In this document: positions 1 through 8,572 of the stretch, one piece after another
How positions within the stretch are numbered: position 1 is the stretch's first letter
Layout of the letters: every line of letters begins with the position of its first letter
Source of the DNA: Gemmatimonadota bacterium
GTDB lineage: Bacteria; Gemmatimonadota; Gemmatimonadetes; Palauibacterales; Palauibacteraceae
Direction: 5' to 3'
NCBI GenBank assembly: GCA_023554245.1
Contig: JAMJQL010000070.1
Coordinates: 1-47,312, forward strand
Length of the DNA stretch: 47,312 nt
Notes under the pieces: model-generated
Told to the model about the DNA's origin: nothing
Databases searched by the model: none
The model's input: only the letters and a program-made list of their open reading frames with translations
Program-made: the position numbers and the translations under genes

Positions 1-2
1 TC

Positions 3-296
3 GAGCAGATCGGGGCCCACCGGCTGGGCGACCCCGCATCGCAGGATCGACTCGCGCCCGGGGTCCTGGCGCTGACGAGCATGGTGGCCCCGGAAGCCAC
101 CGGGGACTCCGCCATCGTCCTCCGCCTCGGTTCACAAGCGAATCGTGCCGACATCATCCGCTTCGACGGTGCATTCACCGCGCTCTACGTCCGCTGGATC
201 GAGGAAGATGGTTTCGGTGGAGACTGGGCGAGTGGCATTCGGGGGCCGGAAACCACCGGCCAGTTCTGTGCGGTGAGAATTTCCGCATCTCGATGA
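3..296 (+). CDS. C-terminal end of an unrecognised protein (5' truncated by window edge)
   Basis: The frame is open from the first bases of the window and closes with TGA at 294-296, giving 97 visible residues. An internal ATG at 81 exists, but the frame upstream of it is equally open, so this is more likely the tail of a longer gene. The visible part has no membrane segment and ends in a Trp/Gly-rich stretch (GFGGDW, then GIRGPETTGQ). I do not recognise a family. Codon third positions are strongly G/C, as in the neighbouring genes, which supports coding. Confidence 0.5.
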   Translation, partial: EQIGAHRLGDPASQDRLAPGVLALTSMVAPEATGDSAIVLRLGSQANRADIIRFDGAFTALYVRWIEEDGFGGDWASGIRGPETTGQFCAVRISASR

Positions 297-368
297 CCCC
301 GATTCTGTAGCGGGCTCGCCACAGCGCCGGCTGCCAGGTTCCCGGAGAACAGCACCATCCATTCCGTA

Positions 369-398
369 ACATCATGAGATGTAATGCCATATGGCATT
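369..398. promoter_or_regulatory. Two adjacent inverted repeats upstream of the pilin gene
   Basis: Bases 369-382 form ACATC-ATGA-GATGT, and bases 383-398 form a perfect 16-bp palindrome, AATGCCATATGGCATT. They abut with no gap and lie about 85 bases before the pilin start. A TGTAAT hexamer (5 of 6 to the -10 consensus) spans 380-385 across the junction, without a convincing -35 box. The symmetry suggests a site for a dimeric regulator, but no regulator gene is nearby and the role is inferred. Confidence 0.4.
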
Positions 399-482
399 CC
401 TGTCCGCACGGGACCGCTTCCTGCTTGGCTGTCCACCGAACGTGAATCCACGCGAGAAACTCGAAACCCGACGGGGGAAACG

Positions 483-665
483 ATGAACGAATTGCTCAAG
501 ACTCTGTGGCGGGACGACTCGGGACAGGATCTGGCGGAATACGCGCTTCTCTTCGCTCTGATCGCCCTGGTCGCGATCTCCAGCCTCTACATCATCGGCG
601 GTGGGCTGAACGACGTATTTATTGGCGTGGGCGACGAGCTCGAGACGGGTATGGCCTCCACCTGA
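483..665 (+). CDS. flp: Flp/Fap-type (type IVb) pilin
   Basis: This encodes a 60-residue type IVb pilin precursor. A short charged N-terminus ending in DDSG is followed by QDLAEYALLFALIALVAI. The Gly is the expected prepilin peptidase site, and Glu+5/Tyr+6 followed by one hydrophobic helix are hallmarks of Flp pilins. The ATG at 483 is chosen because GGGGGAAA stands just upstream; an ATG at 384 in the same frame would add a non-pilin-like leader. Flp subunits form Tad pili used for adhesion. No tad/cpa assembly genes are visible here, so the gene is an orphan in this window. An inverted repeat follows the stop. Confidence 0.85.
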   Translation: MNELLKTLWRDDSGQDLAEYALLFALIALVAISSLYIIGGGLNDVFIGVGDELETGMAST

Positions 666-677
666 TCCTCGCCAGGA

Positions 678-708
678 GCGTGCACGATCCGACTCCGGTC
701 GTGCACGC
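678..708 (+). terminator. Strong hairpin after the pilin gene, no U tract
   Basis: GCGTGCACGA (678-687) pairs perfectly with TCGTGCACGC (699-708), with an 11-base loop that can add two more C-G pairs. It begins 12 bases after the pilin stop and lies between the pilin and a convergent small gene. There is no T run on either strand, so it is either a U-less terminator or a 3'-end stabilising hairpin. Confidence 0.5.
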
Positions 709-749
709 AGGAGTGTTCGGTGGGAAGCTCGCCGTCGGGTGCCTGAACC

Positions 750-923
750 TCACCGTCGCACGTAGAGCCACAACACGATCACGGCGGCCAGGCCCCCGAC
801 GATGTACCAGATGTTGTCCATGACCATGGAGAACAGGTTGCGCGACAACTCGCGAACGAAGTTCGCACCTCCGTACTCACCCAAGGCCTGCGGAGGGCTC
901 AAGACAGCGTAGATGCTGTACAT
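750..923 (-). CDS. Small single-pass membrane protein, unknown
   Basis: A 57-residue protein beginning MYSIYAVLSPPQALGEYGG and ending in a hydrophobic segment (IWYIVGGLAAVIVLWLY) followed by Arg-Arg. The ATG at 923 is favoured over a GTG at 947 because GAGAGG stands about seven bases upstream of it. The topology looks like one C-terminal membrane helix with a positively charged end. It is convergent with the pilin gene and divergent from the nucleotide-transporter-like gene. I recognise no family. The good ribosome site and plausible helix make it more likely real than not. Confidence 0.5.
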   Translation of the reverse strand: MYSIYAVLSPPQALGEYGGANFVRELSRNLFSMVMDNIWYIVGGLAAVIVLWLYVRR

Positions 924-1052
924 GCGGTTCCTCTCTTCGCCCGGCACTCGTCCGGACCACTCCTGCGGTAGACCTTCCCACCTGCTAATCTAACGCCGTC
1001 CAGCACGGGTGAAGAGCCCGACCAGTTTCAGCCGCTCCCGGAGGTAAGTGCG

Positions 1053-2453
1053 GTGCGCGAACGCGAATCCAGTGGCGGGCCCCTCGACCGCGTCCTGCGA
1101 CTGTTCACAGACGTGCGCTCCGGCGAGGGCCTGACGGTCCTGCTGCTGGCCATGAACGTCTTCCTGCTCCTGACCGCCTACTACTTCATCAAGCCGCTGC
1201 GCGAGGCCCTGATCCTCGACGAGAGCGGGGCCGAGATCAAGAGTTACGCCTCCGCCCTGCAGGCGCTGATCCTGCTGGTGGCCGTGCCGGCCTACGGAGC
1301 GCTCGCCGGCCGATGGCCTCGCAGCAAGCTGATAAACCGGGTGACGCTGTTTTTTGCAGCTTGCCTCGTCCTGTTCTTCTTTCTCGGTCGAGCCGGGCTC
1401 AACCTGGGGGTCGTGTTCTTCCTCTGGGTCGGGATCTTCAACCTGATGGTGATCGCCCAGTTCTGGGCCTTTGCCAACGACCTCTACACGAACGACCAGG
1501 GAGAGCGGCTCTTCCCACTCGTCCAGTTCGGAGCCTCGGCGGGCGCCGTGTTCGGGAGTGTAGTGGTCGGCGGCCTGATCGAACCGCTCGGGATCTGGAT
1601 CCCGATGCTGATTGCCGCGGGAATCCTGCTCTTGAGTCTGCTGGTGACCGGGGCCGTCGAGCGACGGGAGCACCCGGCGGAAGGGATCAGGGGGGCGAGC
1701 TCCGACCCAGGGTCCCGGGGCGGCTCGACCTCGACATCCGGCGCTGCCGGAGCGGGCGTTGAACGGGAAAAGGGAGGGGGAGCGTTTTCACTCGTATTCC
1801 GCTCCCGGTACCTGCTTCTGATCGCGCTGCTCGTTCTGTTCATGAACTGGGTGAACACGACGGGGGAGTACATACTCGGCAGCGTGGTGGAAGACGCGGC
1901 GCGCGGAGCGGTCGCCGCCGGCACGGCCGACGGTCAGTCGGTGGGCCAGTACATCGGCTCCTTCTACTCCGATTTCTTCGCGGTCGTGAACGTCGCGGGA
2001 CTGTTGCTCCAGCTGTTCGTCGTCTCACGGATCGTGAAGTACCTGGGCATCCGTATCGCGATCCTCTTCCTGCCGATCATCGCGCTGGGTTCGTACGGAC
2101 TGATCGCGTTCCTCCCGGTCCTGGGCATCGTGCGCTGGGCCAAGACCGCCGAGAACTCCACCGACTATTCGCTCCAGAATACGGTGCGCCAGACGCTCTT
2201 CCTGCCGCTTACACGAGATCAGAAGTACAAGGCGAAGCAGGCGATCGATGCCTTCTTCTGGCGGGCTGGCGACGTTCTTTCGGCACTTCTCGTCTGGGTC
2301 GGCACGACCTGGCTGGCGCTCGATGCCTCGGGGTTCGCGAAATTCAACATCATGCTCGTCCTGGTCTGGCTCGGTCTCTCCGTCGCGATCGGAAGGGAGT
2401 ACACGCGTCGGGTGAAGGACCGTTCCACTGACGGGTCAGGAGTCGTCGGATGA
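1053..2453 (+). CDS. Npt1/Npt2-type nucleotide (ATP/ADP) transporter-like MFS permease
   Basis: A 466-residue polytopic membrane protein with about 12 hydrophobic segments. The N-terminal part (NVFLLLTAYYFIKPLREALI) and the central AFANDLYTNDQGERLFPLVQFGAS motif are typical of the NTT (ATP:ADP antiporter, Tlc) branch of transporters. A charged Gly/Ser-rich linker near residues 205-245 splits the two halves. The start is GTG at 1053 with GGAGG about ten bases upstream. Classical members exchange ATP for ADP in intracellular bacteria and plastids, but many free-living bacteria carry related proteins of unproven substrate. No parasitism-linked gene is visible here, so the substrate is open. The 3' end overlaps the convergent channel gene by 18 bases. 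Confidence 0.75.
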   Translation: MRERESSGGPLDRVLRLFTDVRSGEGLTVLLLAMNVFLLLTAYYFIKPLREALILDESGAEIKSYASALQALILLVAVPAYGALAGRWPRSKLINRVTLFFAACLVLFFFLGRAGLNLGVVFFLWVGIFNLMVIAQFWAFANDLYTNDQGERLFPLVQFGASAGAVFGSVVVGGLIEPLGIWIPMLIAAGILLLSLLVTGAVERREHPAEGIRGASSDPGSRGGSTSTSGAAGAGVEREKGGGAFSLVFRSRYLLLIALLVLFMNWVNTTGEYILGSVVEDAARGAVAAGTADGQSVGQYIGSFYSDFFAVVNVAGLLLQLFVVSRIVKYLGIRIAILFLPIIALGSYGLIAFLPVLGIVRWAKTAENSTDYSLQNTVRQTLFLPLTRDQKYKAKQAIDAFFWRAGDVLSALLVWVGTTWLALDASGFAKFNIMLVLVWLGLSVAIGREYTRRVKDRSTDGSGVVG

Positions 2454-3152
2454 CCGGCCCAGTTCCATCCTCTGGTTTGATTCCATGCTGACGAGTCGGG
2501 CGATCAGGGTCACCAGGTAGATCTGGCCGAACAGCGCCTCCGTGATGGCGAGCGACCGGGCCATGGAAGCCACTGGCTGGATGTCGCCGTATCCCAGCGT
2601 CGTAATCGTCACGAAGCTGAAATAGTGGAGTGCGCTGGCGAGTGCCTGGTCGGGATTCGCGGCGCCCTCCAGGATCGCCGGCGGGATCGAGAAAGCGCCC
2701 GGATTCCTGGCAGCCACGATCTGATAGGCGACCCCCCATACGAGCGCGAGCATCAGGTAGACGCATAGCGCGCCCAGGATGACCTCGACGTCGATCTCCC
2801 GGGCCCTGAGCACGGATCGAAGAATCAACACCGCAATGTAGATCAGGAATACGGCTGAGATGGCCTTACCCCAGATTTCGGTGTTCTGAACGCCGAACGC
2901 GTGCAGCCACTCCGGCAGGAGACCGAAGGGAAGCAGGAGCGCAGCAATCCAGAATTCGGCTCGGCGATCGCTGACCGCGTTCAGGGCCGACAGCATCACG
3001 ATCGAGAAGAACAGGGGAACCTGCCAGCGGACGTTCCCTTCGTCCGGCAGAAGCTCCGGGACGATGAACAACGCCATCAGCGAGATGAAGAGGAATCCGA
3101 ACTGTCCGACGCGCGACTTCTCCATGAGAACGGGTAGCTTGAGGTTCAACAC
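2436..3152 (-). CDS. Ion-channel (Ion_trans_2) potassium channel protein
   Basis: The protein has four hydrophobic N-terminal segments followed by a pore module: a helix (VILGALCVYLMLALVWGV), a pore helix, the selectivity filter TTLGYGD near residues 184-190, and a last helix. This TxGYGD signature is the K+ filter of two-TM/voltage-gated-like channels. There is no RCK/TrkA-N domain, and the cytoplasmic tail is short. The start is uncertain: GTG at 3152 (AGGGG closely upstream) gives 238 residues, ATG at 3125 gives 229, and the frame is open further upstream. The gene diverges from the large secreted protein at 3344. Confidence 0.8.
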   Translation of the reverse strand: MLNLKLPVLMEKSRVGQFGFLFISLMALFIVPELLPDEGNVRWQVPLFFSIVMLSALNAVSDRRAEFWIAALLLPFGLLPEWLHAFGVQNTEIWGKAISAVFLIYIAVLILRSVLRAREIDVEVILGALCVYLMLALVWGVAYQIVAARNPGAFSIPPAILEGAANPDQALASALHYFSFVTITTLGYGDIQPVASMARSLAITEALFGQIYLVTLIARLVSMESNQRMELGRSSDDS

Positions 3153-3343
3153 GCGCCCCTGTTCGAGGTTACGGATGCGAGGGAAAGACGCCTCGTACTC
3201 AGAACCATTCGTAGCGAAAAGTATACTTCCCGCGCACGAATGACACGATATCGTCGAGGCCAGAACCGAGATTCCGACGTCTGTCAGCACCGACGCCGGC
3301 CGAGTATCGTCGGAGGAACCCCAGCGAAGGGAAGGTCCCACGA

Positions 3344-5920
3344 GTGTCGCCCGCAGCATTCGTCGAAAAGGTCAGCCGGGGCTGTTCCGTGGCGTTCGTG
3401 TTCATTGCCGCCACGATTCTGCCGACGGGGATCATCGCCCAGGAGATTCCCCGCGACGAGTACTTCTCTTACGTCCCCCTCGAGGTACCGGTCGCAATCC
3501 GGCAGACGGCTGCCAGCGGCCGTCTTCACCTGTTCGGCGACCCGTCAGCGCCAGGCTACCGCGACAGCGATCTCGACGGAATCGACGACGCCCGGGCGGA
3601 GCTGCTGGCGAGCCTCGCGCTGCGGTTTGCGCCACTCCTGGTGATGAACTCCACGGCCGTGCCGCTGGATCTCGTGCACACGACATCGGAGGAGGGCGCT
3701 TTTCCGATCATCGTGGACCTTTGGCAGAACGATCGTCCCGGCGGCCGATTCGCGGGCTCTGATACCACCGATGTTCTCGAAGCAGCTTCGGAACCGTGTA
3801 CCGATGGCGACCCCGAGGAGGGCTACGACAAGTCCGACTGTCGCCTGCGACGGCTGCTCACGCGCTACTCGCTCGACAGCCCGGAGGGTGCCGCCGAGCG
3901 GGTAGCCGCCAGGTTGCCGGGAGAGAGCTTTCACGAGGTCCTCTGGGTCGACTACCCGGGGCGCAGCGCGGACGACTGGAACCGCATCTACAGGGACAAG
4001 AACGGTGAGCTTCCCGCCCGGTTCCGCGACCTGATCAGAACCTACGTACACCCGTTCATCACCGAGGTGCGAGAGGAAGGGGAGCCGGCCTCCTACGAGC
4101 TCGTGCTCCAGTACTGGTTCTTCTACCCGTGGAACGACGGCGGAAACAACCATCTCGGGGACTGGGAACACCTGAACGTGGTGGTCTCGCCTCTCCGATC
4201 GGTGGACCGCGCGCAGACCGAGGCCGAACTGCTCGCCCTGCTCGACGGGCTGGGGTCGGGCGTGGAGTCGGGTCCGGACCAGCTGGTGATTCGCAGACTC
4301 GATTACTACTTCCACAGCAAGGTCTGGACGCTCGACTTCGCGCAACCGAACGCCTACGCGCCGCGGGCGACCTGGGAAGAGGAGGTTCGCAGGCGGGCTC
4401 GTGACCGTGGCGGCGAAGCCTGGCTGTGGAGAGTCATCCGTGAGCGGGCATGGGCGGATGAGGCCGAGACCAGGATCAACACGCGGCCGGTTGGCTGGAT
4501 CGGTGCCGACAACAAGGGTCTCGACCAGCTTCTGTCTCCGCCGGGCGGTACCAACCGGGATTCGCACGGTACGTTCGCGATGCCCGGTCTCTACAAGGAG
4601 ATCGGCCCGGCAGGCGCCGTCGAGAGCATCAGCGTCGGATTCGATCCTCGCGACTACTGGGCAGCCTCGGCCCGGGATCGCCTGGACTGGACGGAGCGGT
4701 GGAAGCGGAAGGGCGTCGTGGATCTCGCCGAGCCCGGCAGGATCGTCCTGCTTCCCGACGTGGACCGGATCGCACCCCTCCTCGAGGTCAGTGCCCCGAC
4801 ACGTGCGGGGTGGAGCTGGCTCGTTCTTCCGGTTCGATTCGGCTATCCGGCGGTCGAGTCGCCGTTCGCCGGGATCGTCTCGCACGCGGAGACCGGAAAC
4901 CTCGCGGTGCTCGGTCCGGCGTTCAACGCGGGGTGGAACCGATCGGGCGAGAGCGAGGGCTTCTCGGCCTATGAGCCGGACAAGGTGCCGCGGCTGTTGC
5001 CGCTCGCCTGGCAGGACAACTTCATCAATTCCTGGGGCTGGCTGAACCTGACCGCACCGACGATCGCGATGTTTCCCCCGATCGACTTCCTCTGGAGGGT
5101 GGTGGCCCTTCCGTTTCGAGCGATCCTGCAGCCACAGGATCCGACCTTCTATCCGGTGGAACGTCTCCCGTTGCGGTACGTGGGAGCCGGGAGCGGGTAT
5201 TCCCGGATGACAATCGACGCGGAGGCCTACACGGAGTTGCTGATCAACTCCTCACAATTCGACGAACTGGTGGCGCGGCTGATCCTGTACGGCCTCATCA
5301 ACGGAACGGAAGAAACGACGATCACGGGTATCGAGGAGTTCGCCGACGCTGCAGAGTCGCCGTTTTTTCTCGTATCGTTCTTCGTCGGCGATCGGTTCGT
5401 GTCGGAGAACGTGCTGCGTCACAGCCGCTCGGCCCTCGGCTTTGACGTCAGCTACAGCGACGTGCCGCCCCAGACGATCCGGGGAGAGTTGAACTTCTGG
5501 GAGTATTCCGGCTCGTTCCGCTACGATGTGACGACGGGGAGCGTTCGACTGTTTCCGAAAGCGGGCTACGGGTTGAGCTGGTACCGCATCGAGAATCTCG
5601 CTGCCGACGGAGACCCGTTCGAAAATCCCGATTCGGAGTGGGTGCGACAGCCGAGCCTGTTCGACAACCTGCTTCCCAACACCTGGCATGCGGGAGCCGG
5701 ACTCGAGTGGCTCGTCCTGAAGAACTATGCCGTGCCGCCGAGAGGGCTCGACCTCTCGGTACGGATCGAGTGGACCTGGTACACGAACAAGCTCGGGCTG
5801 GACACGGGAGATCTGCCTCTCGAGACACTGGTGGATCTCGGAGTGAGCGCCGATCAATTGCCGCGCGATCGCTGGGTGGGGCGTACGGAGCTCCGTCTTG
5901 GCGCAACACTCAGCTTCTGA
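3344..5920 (+). CDS. Large secreted Vps62-like protein with C-terminal beta-barrel-like region
   Basis: An 858-residue protein. The N-terminus is a signal peptide (VAFVFIAATILPTGIIAQ, then EIPRDEY). Near residue 75 is a Ca2+-loop-like DSDLDGIDD. Around residues 255-275, the sequence YWFFYPWNDGGNNH-LGDWEH resembles the conserved core of Vps62/DUF946 proteins. The last ~250 residues alternate polar and aromatic residues and end RLGATLSF, with a terminal Phe as in outer-membrane barrels recognised by BAM. The start is GTG at 3344 with AAGG about ten bases upstream. The function is unknown; a surface or outer-membrane location is inferred. No transport or enzyme motif was recognised. Confidence 0.7.
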   Translation: MSPAAFVEKVSRGCSVAFVFIAATILPTGIIAQEIPRDEYFSYVPLEVPVAIRQTAASGRLHLFGDPSAPGYRDSDLDGIDDARAELLASLALRFAPLLVMNSTAVPLDLVHTTSEEGAFPIIVDLWQNDRPGGRFAGSDTTDVLEAASEPCTDGDPEEGYDKSDCRLRRLLTRYSLDSPEGAAERVAARLPGESFHEVLWVDYPGRSADDWNRIYRDKNGELPARFRDLIRTYVHPFITEVREEGEPASYELVLQYWFFYPWNDGGNNHLGDWEHLNVVVSPLRSVDRAQTEAELLALLDGLGSGVESGPDQLVIRRLDYYFHSKVWTLDFAQPNAYAPRATWEEEVRRRARDRGGEAWLWRVIRERAWADEAETRINTRPVGWIGADNKGLDQLLSPPGGTNRDSHGTFAMPGLYKEIGPAGAVESISVGFDPRDYWAASARDRLDWTERWKRKGVVDLAEPGRIVLLPDVDRIAPLLEVSAPTRAGWSWLVLPVRFGYPAVESPFAGIVSHAETGNLAVLGPAFNAGWNRSGESEGFSAYEPDKVPRLLPLAWQDNFINSWGWLNLTAPTIAMFPPIDFLWRVVALPFRAILQPQDPTFYPVERLPLRYVGAGSGYSRMTIDAEAYTELLINSSQFDELVARLILYGLINGTEETTITGIEEFADAAESPFFLVSFFVGDRFVSENVLRHSRSALGFDVSYSDVPPQTIRGELNFWEYSGSFRYDVTTGSVRLFPKAGYGLSWYRIENLAADGDPFENPDSEWVRQPSLFDNLLPNTWHAGAGLEWLVLKNYAVPPRGLDLSVRIEWTWYTNKLGLDTGDLPLETLVDLGVSADQLPRDRWVGRTELRLGATLSF

Positions 5921-5957
5921 CCTGGAATCGCCAGGGGAACTGGACGAGGAGAACCGA

Positions 5958-6794
5958 ATGGACCGCCCCCGATTCACATCGATCGGCCGGCCTGTCGACC
6001 CCGCCTGGCCAACGAACAGGGCGATACTCCTGCTTTCGGTTACCGTGGTCATCGTGGTCGCCGCGTTCCGACTGCTGTTCGGCGGCCTGGGATTCCTGCC
6101 CGCTGCGGTCGCTGGTCTGCTCGCCGGTGGCACCGTGTTCTTCGCGTGGGCCCTCGCGCGCGAGGTGGATCCGGATCACGATCTCGCGGCCTTTGCCGGC
6201 GCACTGATCGCGCTTCCCGCGTGGGAGTTACTGGGGTCGCCGAGGTTCGCTGCCGTAGTGCTCCTGCTGCTCGCGCTGCGAATCGTGAATCGGACAGTAG
6301 GTCCGGCGGCTCGACCCCTCGATTCGATCGCGATCCTCCTGCTCGCGAGCTGGGTCGCATGGAGTGGCGATTGGGTGACGACATTCGCGGTCTTCCTGGC
6401 CTTCGTGCTCGACGCGACGCTCACTCCGGCTCATCGATCACATCTGGCAGGCGCCGGTGCGGCGCTCGCCCTGACCGGGCTCGCGGCGACGCGCTCGGGG
6501 TTCCCACCGTCCATCTCCGGCGCGAGCCTGGGCTCCCTCGGGGCGCTGGTGCTCATGTTGCCCTTCCTGCCGGTCATGGCACGGTCCGGAACCCTTCGCA
6601 CTCTGACCGACGTGGACACTCGACCTCTGATCGGCACGCGGGTCCGATCGGCCCAGGCGCTCGCGATCCTCGCGGTCGCGCTGGCTGTCTTCGTCGACGG
6701 AACGGGGGGGCTGGCAGAGATTTCGCCGCTGTGGTCGGCGATCGTCGGTTGTGGGCTTTACGGCCTGTTGCCCGCGCGCGGTACCCCGGCCTGA
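5958..6794 (+). CDS. Polytopic membrane protein, unknown
   Basis: A 278-residue protein made almost entirely of hydrophobic segments, about eight to nine helices (for example AILLLSVTVVIVVAAFRLLF and ALAILAVALAVFVDG). The ATG at 5958 is chosen because GAGGAGA lies five to six bases upstream; an ATG at 5898 in the same frame would overlap the preceding gene and add a polar leader. It follows the large secreted protein by 37 bases on the same strand and may be cotranscribed. I do not recognise the family; it lacks visible transporter or prenyltransferase motifs. Confidence 0.6.
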   Translation: MDRPRFTSIGRPVDPAWPTNRAILLLSVTVVIVVAAFRLLFGGLGFLPAAVAGLLAGGTVFFAWALAREVDPDHDLAAFAGALIALPAWELLGSPRFAAVVLLLLALRIVNRTVGPAARPLDSIAILLLASWVAWSGDWVTTFAVFLAFVLDATLTPAHRSHLAGAGAALALTGLAATRSGFPPSISGASLGSLGALVLMLPFLPVMARSGTLRTLTDVDTRPLIGTRVRSAQALAILAVALAVFVDGTGGLAEISPLWSAIVGCGLYGLLPARGTPA

Positions 6795-6816
6795 TCAGGG
6801 GCCCGGCACCCTCGCG

Positions 6817-7524
6817 TTAGCCGGAAAGCGCCGGGGCGAGGGCGAGCTCGGCAGCCTGCCGCGCATGGATGACGGCGCTGTCGAAGACCGGAATCGCAGC
6901 GTCTTCCGGCCTGACCAGCAGGCCGATCTCGGTACAGCCGAGAATCACTCCCTCCGCTCCCCGCCCGGCGAGGTCAGAAATCACGTTTTTCAGTCGGAGG
7001 CGGGATGCCTCGGAGATCTCGCCATGCACCAGTTCCGAGAAGATGACCTCGTCGACGGTCGTCCGCTGATCCTCGGGCGGCACCAGCACCTCGAGTCCGT
7101 GACGAAAAGAAAGCCGCTCCCGGTAGAACGGCCCATCCATCGTGAATCGAGTGCCCAGCAGACCCACCGTGCGAATGCCATCCTCCAGCACGGCAGCGGC
7201 GACCGCGTCCGCTATGTGCAGAAGAGGAATGTCGATGGCGGCCTCGATGTCCGGTGCCACACGGTGCATGGTGTTCGTACAGAGTACCAGAAAATCCGCC
7301 CCGGCCGCCTCGATCCTCCGCGCCCGGTCGGCCAGGATTCGACCTGCATCCGCCCAGTCGCCTGCAGAGGCGAATGCTTCGAGATCGTGGAAGTCTACGC
7401 TCCACATCACGATACGGGCCGAGTGGAAACCGCCGAGGCGCTCCGCGACGACCCGATTGATCTCCCGATAGTAGGGGACGGTAGACTCCCAACTCATCCC
7501 ACCGAGCAGCCCGATCGTCCTCAT
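6817..7524 (-). CDS. Aspartate/glutamate racemase family protein
   Basis: A 235-residue cytoplasmic enzyme of the PLP-independent Asp/Glu/hydantoin racemase family. It starts MRTIGLLGGMSWEST, the family's N-terminal motif. The two catalytic cysteines are visible: C82 in LCTNTMH and C197 in GCTEIG. Length matches bacterial aspartate racemases (~230). The ATG at 7524 is one base after the TGA of the upstream sulfurtransferase, so the two are probably translated from one message. The substrate could be aspartate or glutamate; the aspartate-racemase-like CTNTMH loop favours aspartate. Confidence 0.88.
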   Translation of the reverse strand: MRTIGLLGGMSWESTVPYYREINRVVAERLGGFHSARIVMWSVDFHDLEAFASAGDWADAGRILADRARRIEAAGADFLVLCTNTMHRVAPDIEAAIDIPLLHIADAVAAAVLEDGIRTVGLLGTRFTMDGPFYRERLSFRHGLEVLVPPEDQRTTVDEVIFSELVHGEISEASRLRLKNVISDLAGRGAEGVILGCTEIGLLVRPEDAAIPVFDSAVIHARQAAELALAPALSG

Positions 7525-7525
7525 C

Positions 7526-8401
7526 TCACCGCTCGATCGGCGCACCGACGAGGTTGCCCCATTCCGTCCAGGAACCATCGTAGTTCCGGACGTTCGGGTA
7601 GCCCAGGAGATGCGTGAGCACGAACCAGGTGTGACTCGAGCGCTCTCCGATGCGGCAATAGGCGATGATCTCCTCGTCCTCGTCGAGGCCGATCTCATCC
7701 GAATAAATGGCGGTCAGCTCGGACGCCGGCCGAAACGACCCATCCTCCTTCGCGGCTCGCTTCCAGGGAACGTTGCGGGCGCCCGGAATGTGCCCGCCGC
7801 GCAACGCACCTTCCTGCGGATAATCGGGCATGTGCAGCATCTCGCCCGAATACTCCTGGGGCGAGCGAACGTCCACGAGGGCGCCACCCGTCTTCACGTG
7901 TTCGAGCACGTCGACACGGAAGGCGCGTATGACGGAGTCATCGCGCTCGGGCACCGGGTAATCCATGCGCGGCCGGTCAGGAACGTCTGTGACCAGCGGT
8001 CGCTCCTCGAGCACCCACTTCCGGCGTCCTCCATTCATCAGTCGGACGTCCGGGTGTCCGAACAGGGTGAAGACCCACAGCGCGTAGGCCGCCCACCAGT
8101 TCGAATTGTCCCCGTAGAACACGACGGTATGCTCCCGCGAGATTCCCTTTCGCGACATCAGGTCGGCGAATCGCTCGGCGTCCAGGTAATCGCGAACCAG
8201 CGGATCGTTGAGGTCCATGTGCCAGTCGATCTTCACCGCGCCCGGAATGTGACCGGTGTCGTAGAGCAGCACGTCCTCGTCGGACTCCACCAGGACCACC
8301 GACGGATCGTCGAGGTGTTCTGATACCCAGTCCGTCGATACCAGCATTCCGGGGTTGGCGTATCCCTCGTGTTCCCGGCAGTCATCGTAGTTGCGGCCCA
8401 T
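7526..8401 (-). CDS. sseA: Thiosulfate sulfurtransferase (two-domain rhodanese, SseA/CysA type)
   Basis: A 291-residue tandem rhodanese. Residues ~18-140 form the inactive N-terminal domain and ~160-290 the catalytic one. The active-site loop CRIGERSS carries the persulfide cysteine C249; the C-terminus ([18 protein letters not shown]) is characteristic of the actinobacterial CysA/SseA type. It moves sulfane sulfur from thiosulfate to cyanide or other thiols in the cytoplasm. The ATG at 8401 is supported by GGGGTGA just upstream. It is coupled to the racemase downstream and diverges from sufE, so the 171-base gap between them probably holds two promoters, though I see no clear boxes. Confidence 0.92.
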   Translation of the reverse strand: MGRNYDDCREHEGYANPGMLVSTDWVSEHLDDPSVVLVESDEDVLLYDTGHIPGAVKIDWHMDLNDPLVRDYLDAERFADLMSRKGISREHTVVFYGDNSNWWAAYALWVFTLFGHPDVRLMNGGRRKWVLEERPLVTDVPDRPRMDYPVPERDDSVIRAFRVDVLEHVKTGGALVDVRSPQEYSGEMLHMPDYPQEGALRGGHIPGARNVPWKRAAKEDGSFRPASELTAIYSDEIGLDEDEEIIAYCRIGERSSHTWFVLTHLLGYPNVRNYDGSWTEWGNLVGAPIER

Positions 8402-8572
8402 CTCATCACCCCATGGTTCCCGTTGATCGTCTGGCCCCGGGCCCGGCCGAGGGCATGGGCTCTCTTCCGCGACTGATTGCCCGACAATACACCGTCCGGC
8501 ATCATATCGTTCAGTCACGGGCGGCCGATTCGATCCGTCCATCTGATAATCCCGACTGGAGGACGACCGCCC

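Noticed and set aside
8402-8572. TTGCCC followed by CATCATATCG as a promoter for sufE
   Set aside because: Spacing and both hexamers are poor; not enough to list as a feature.
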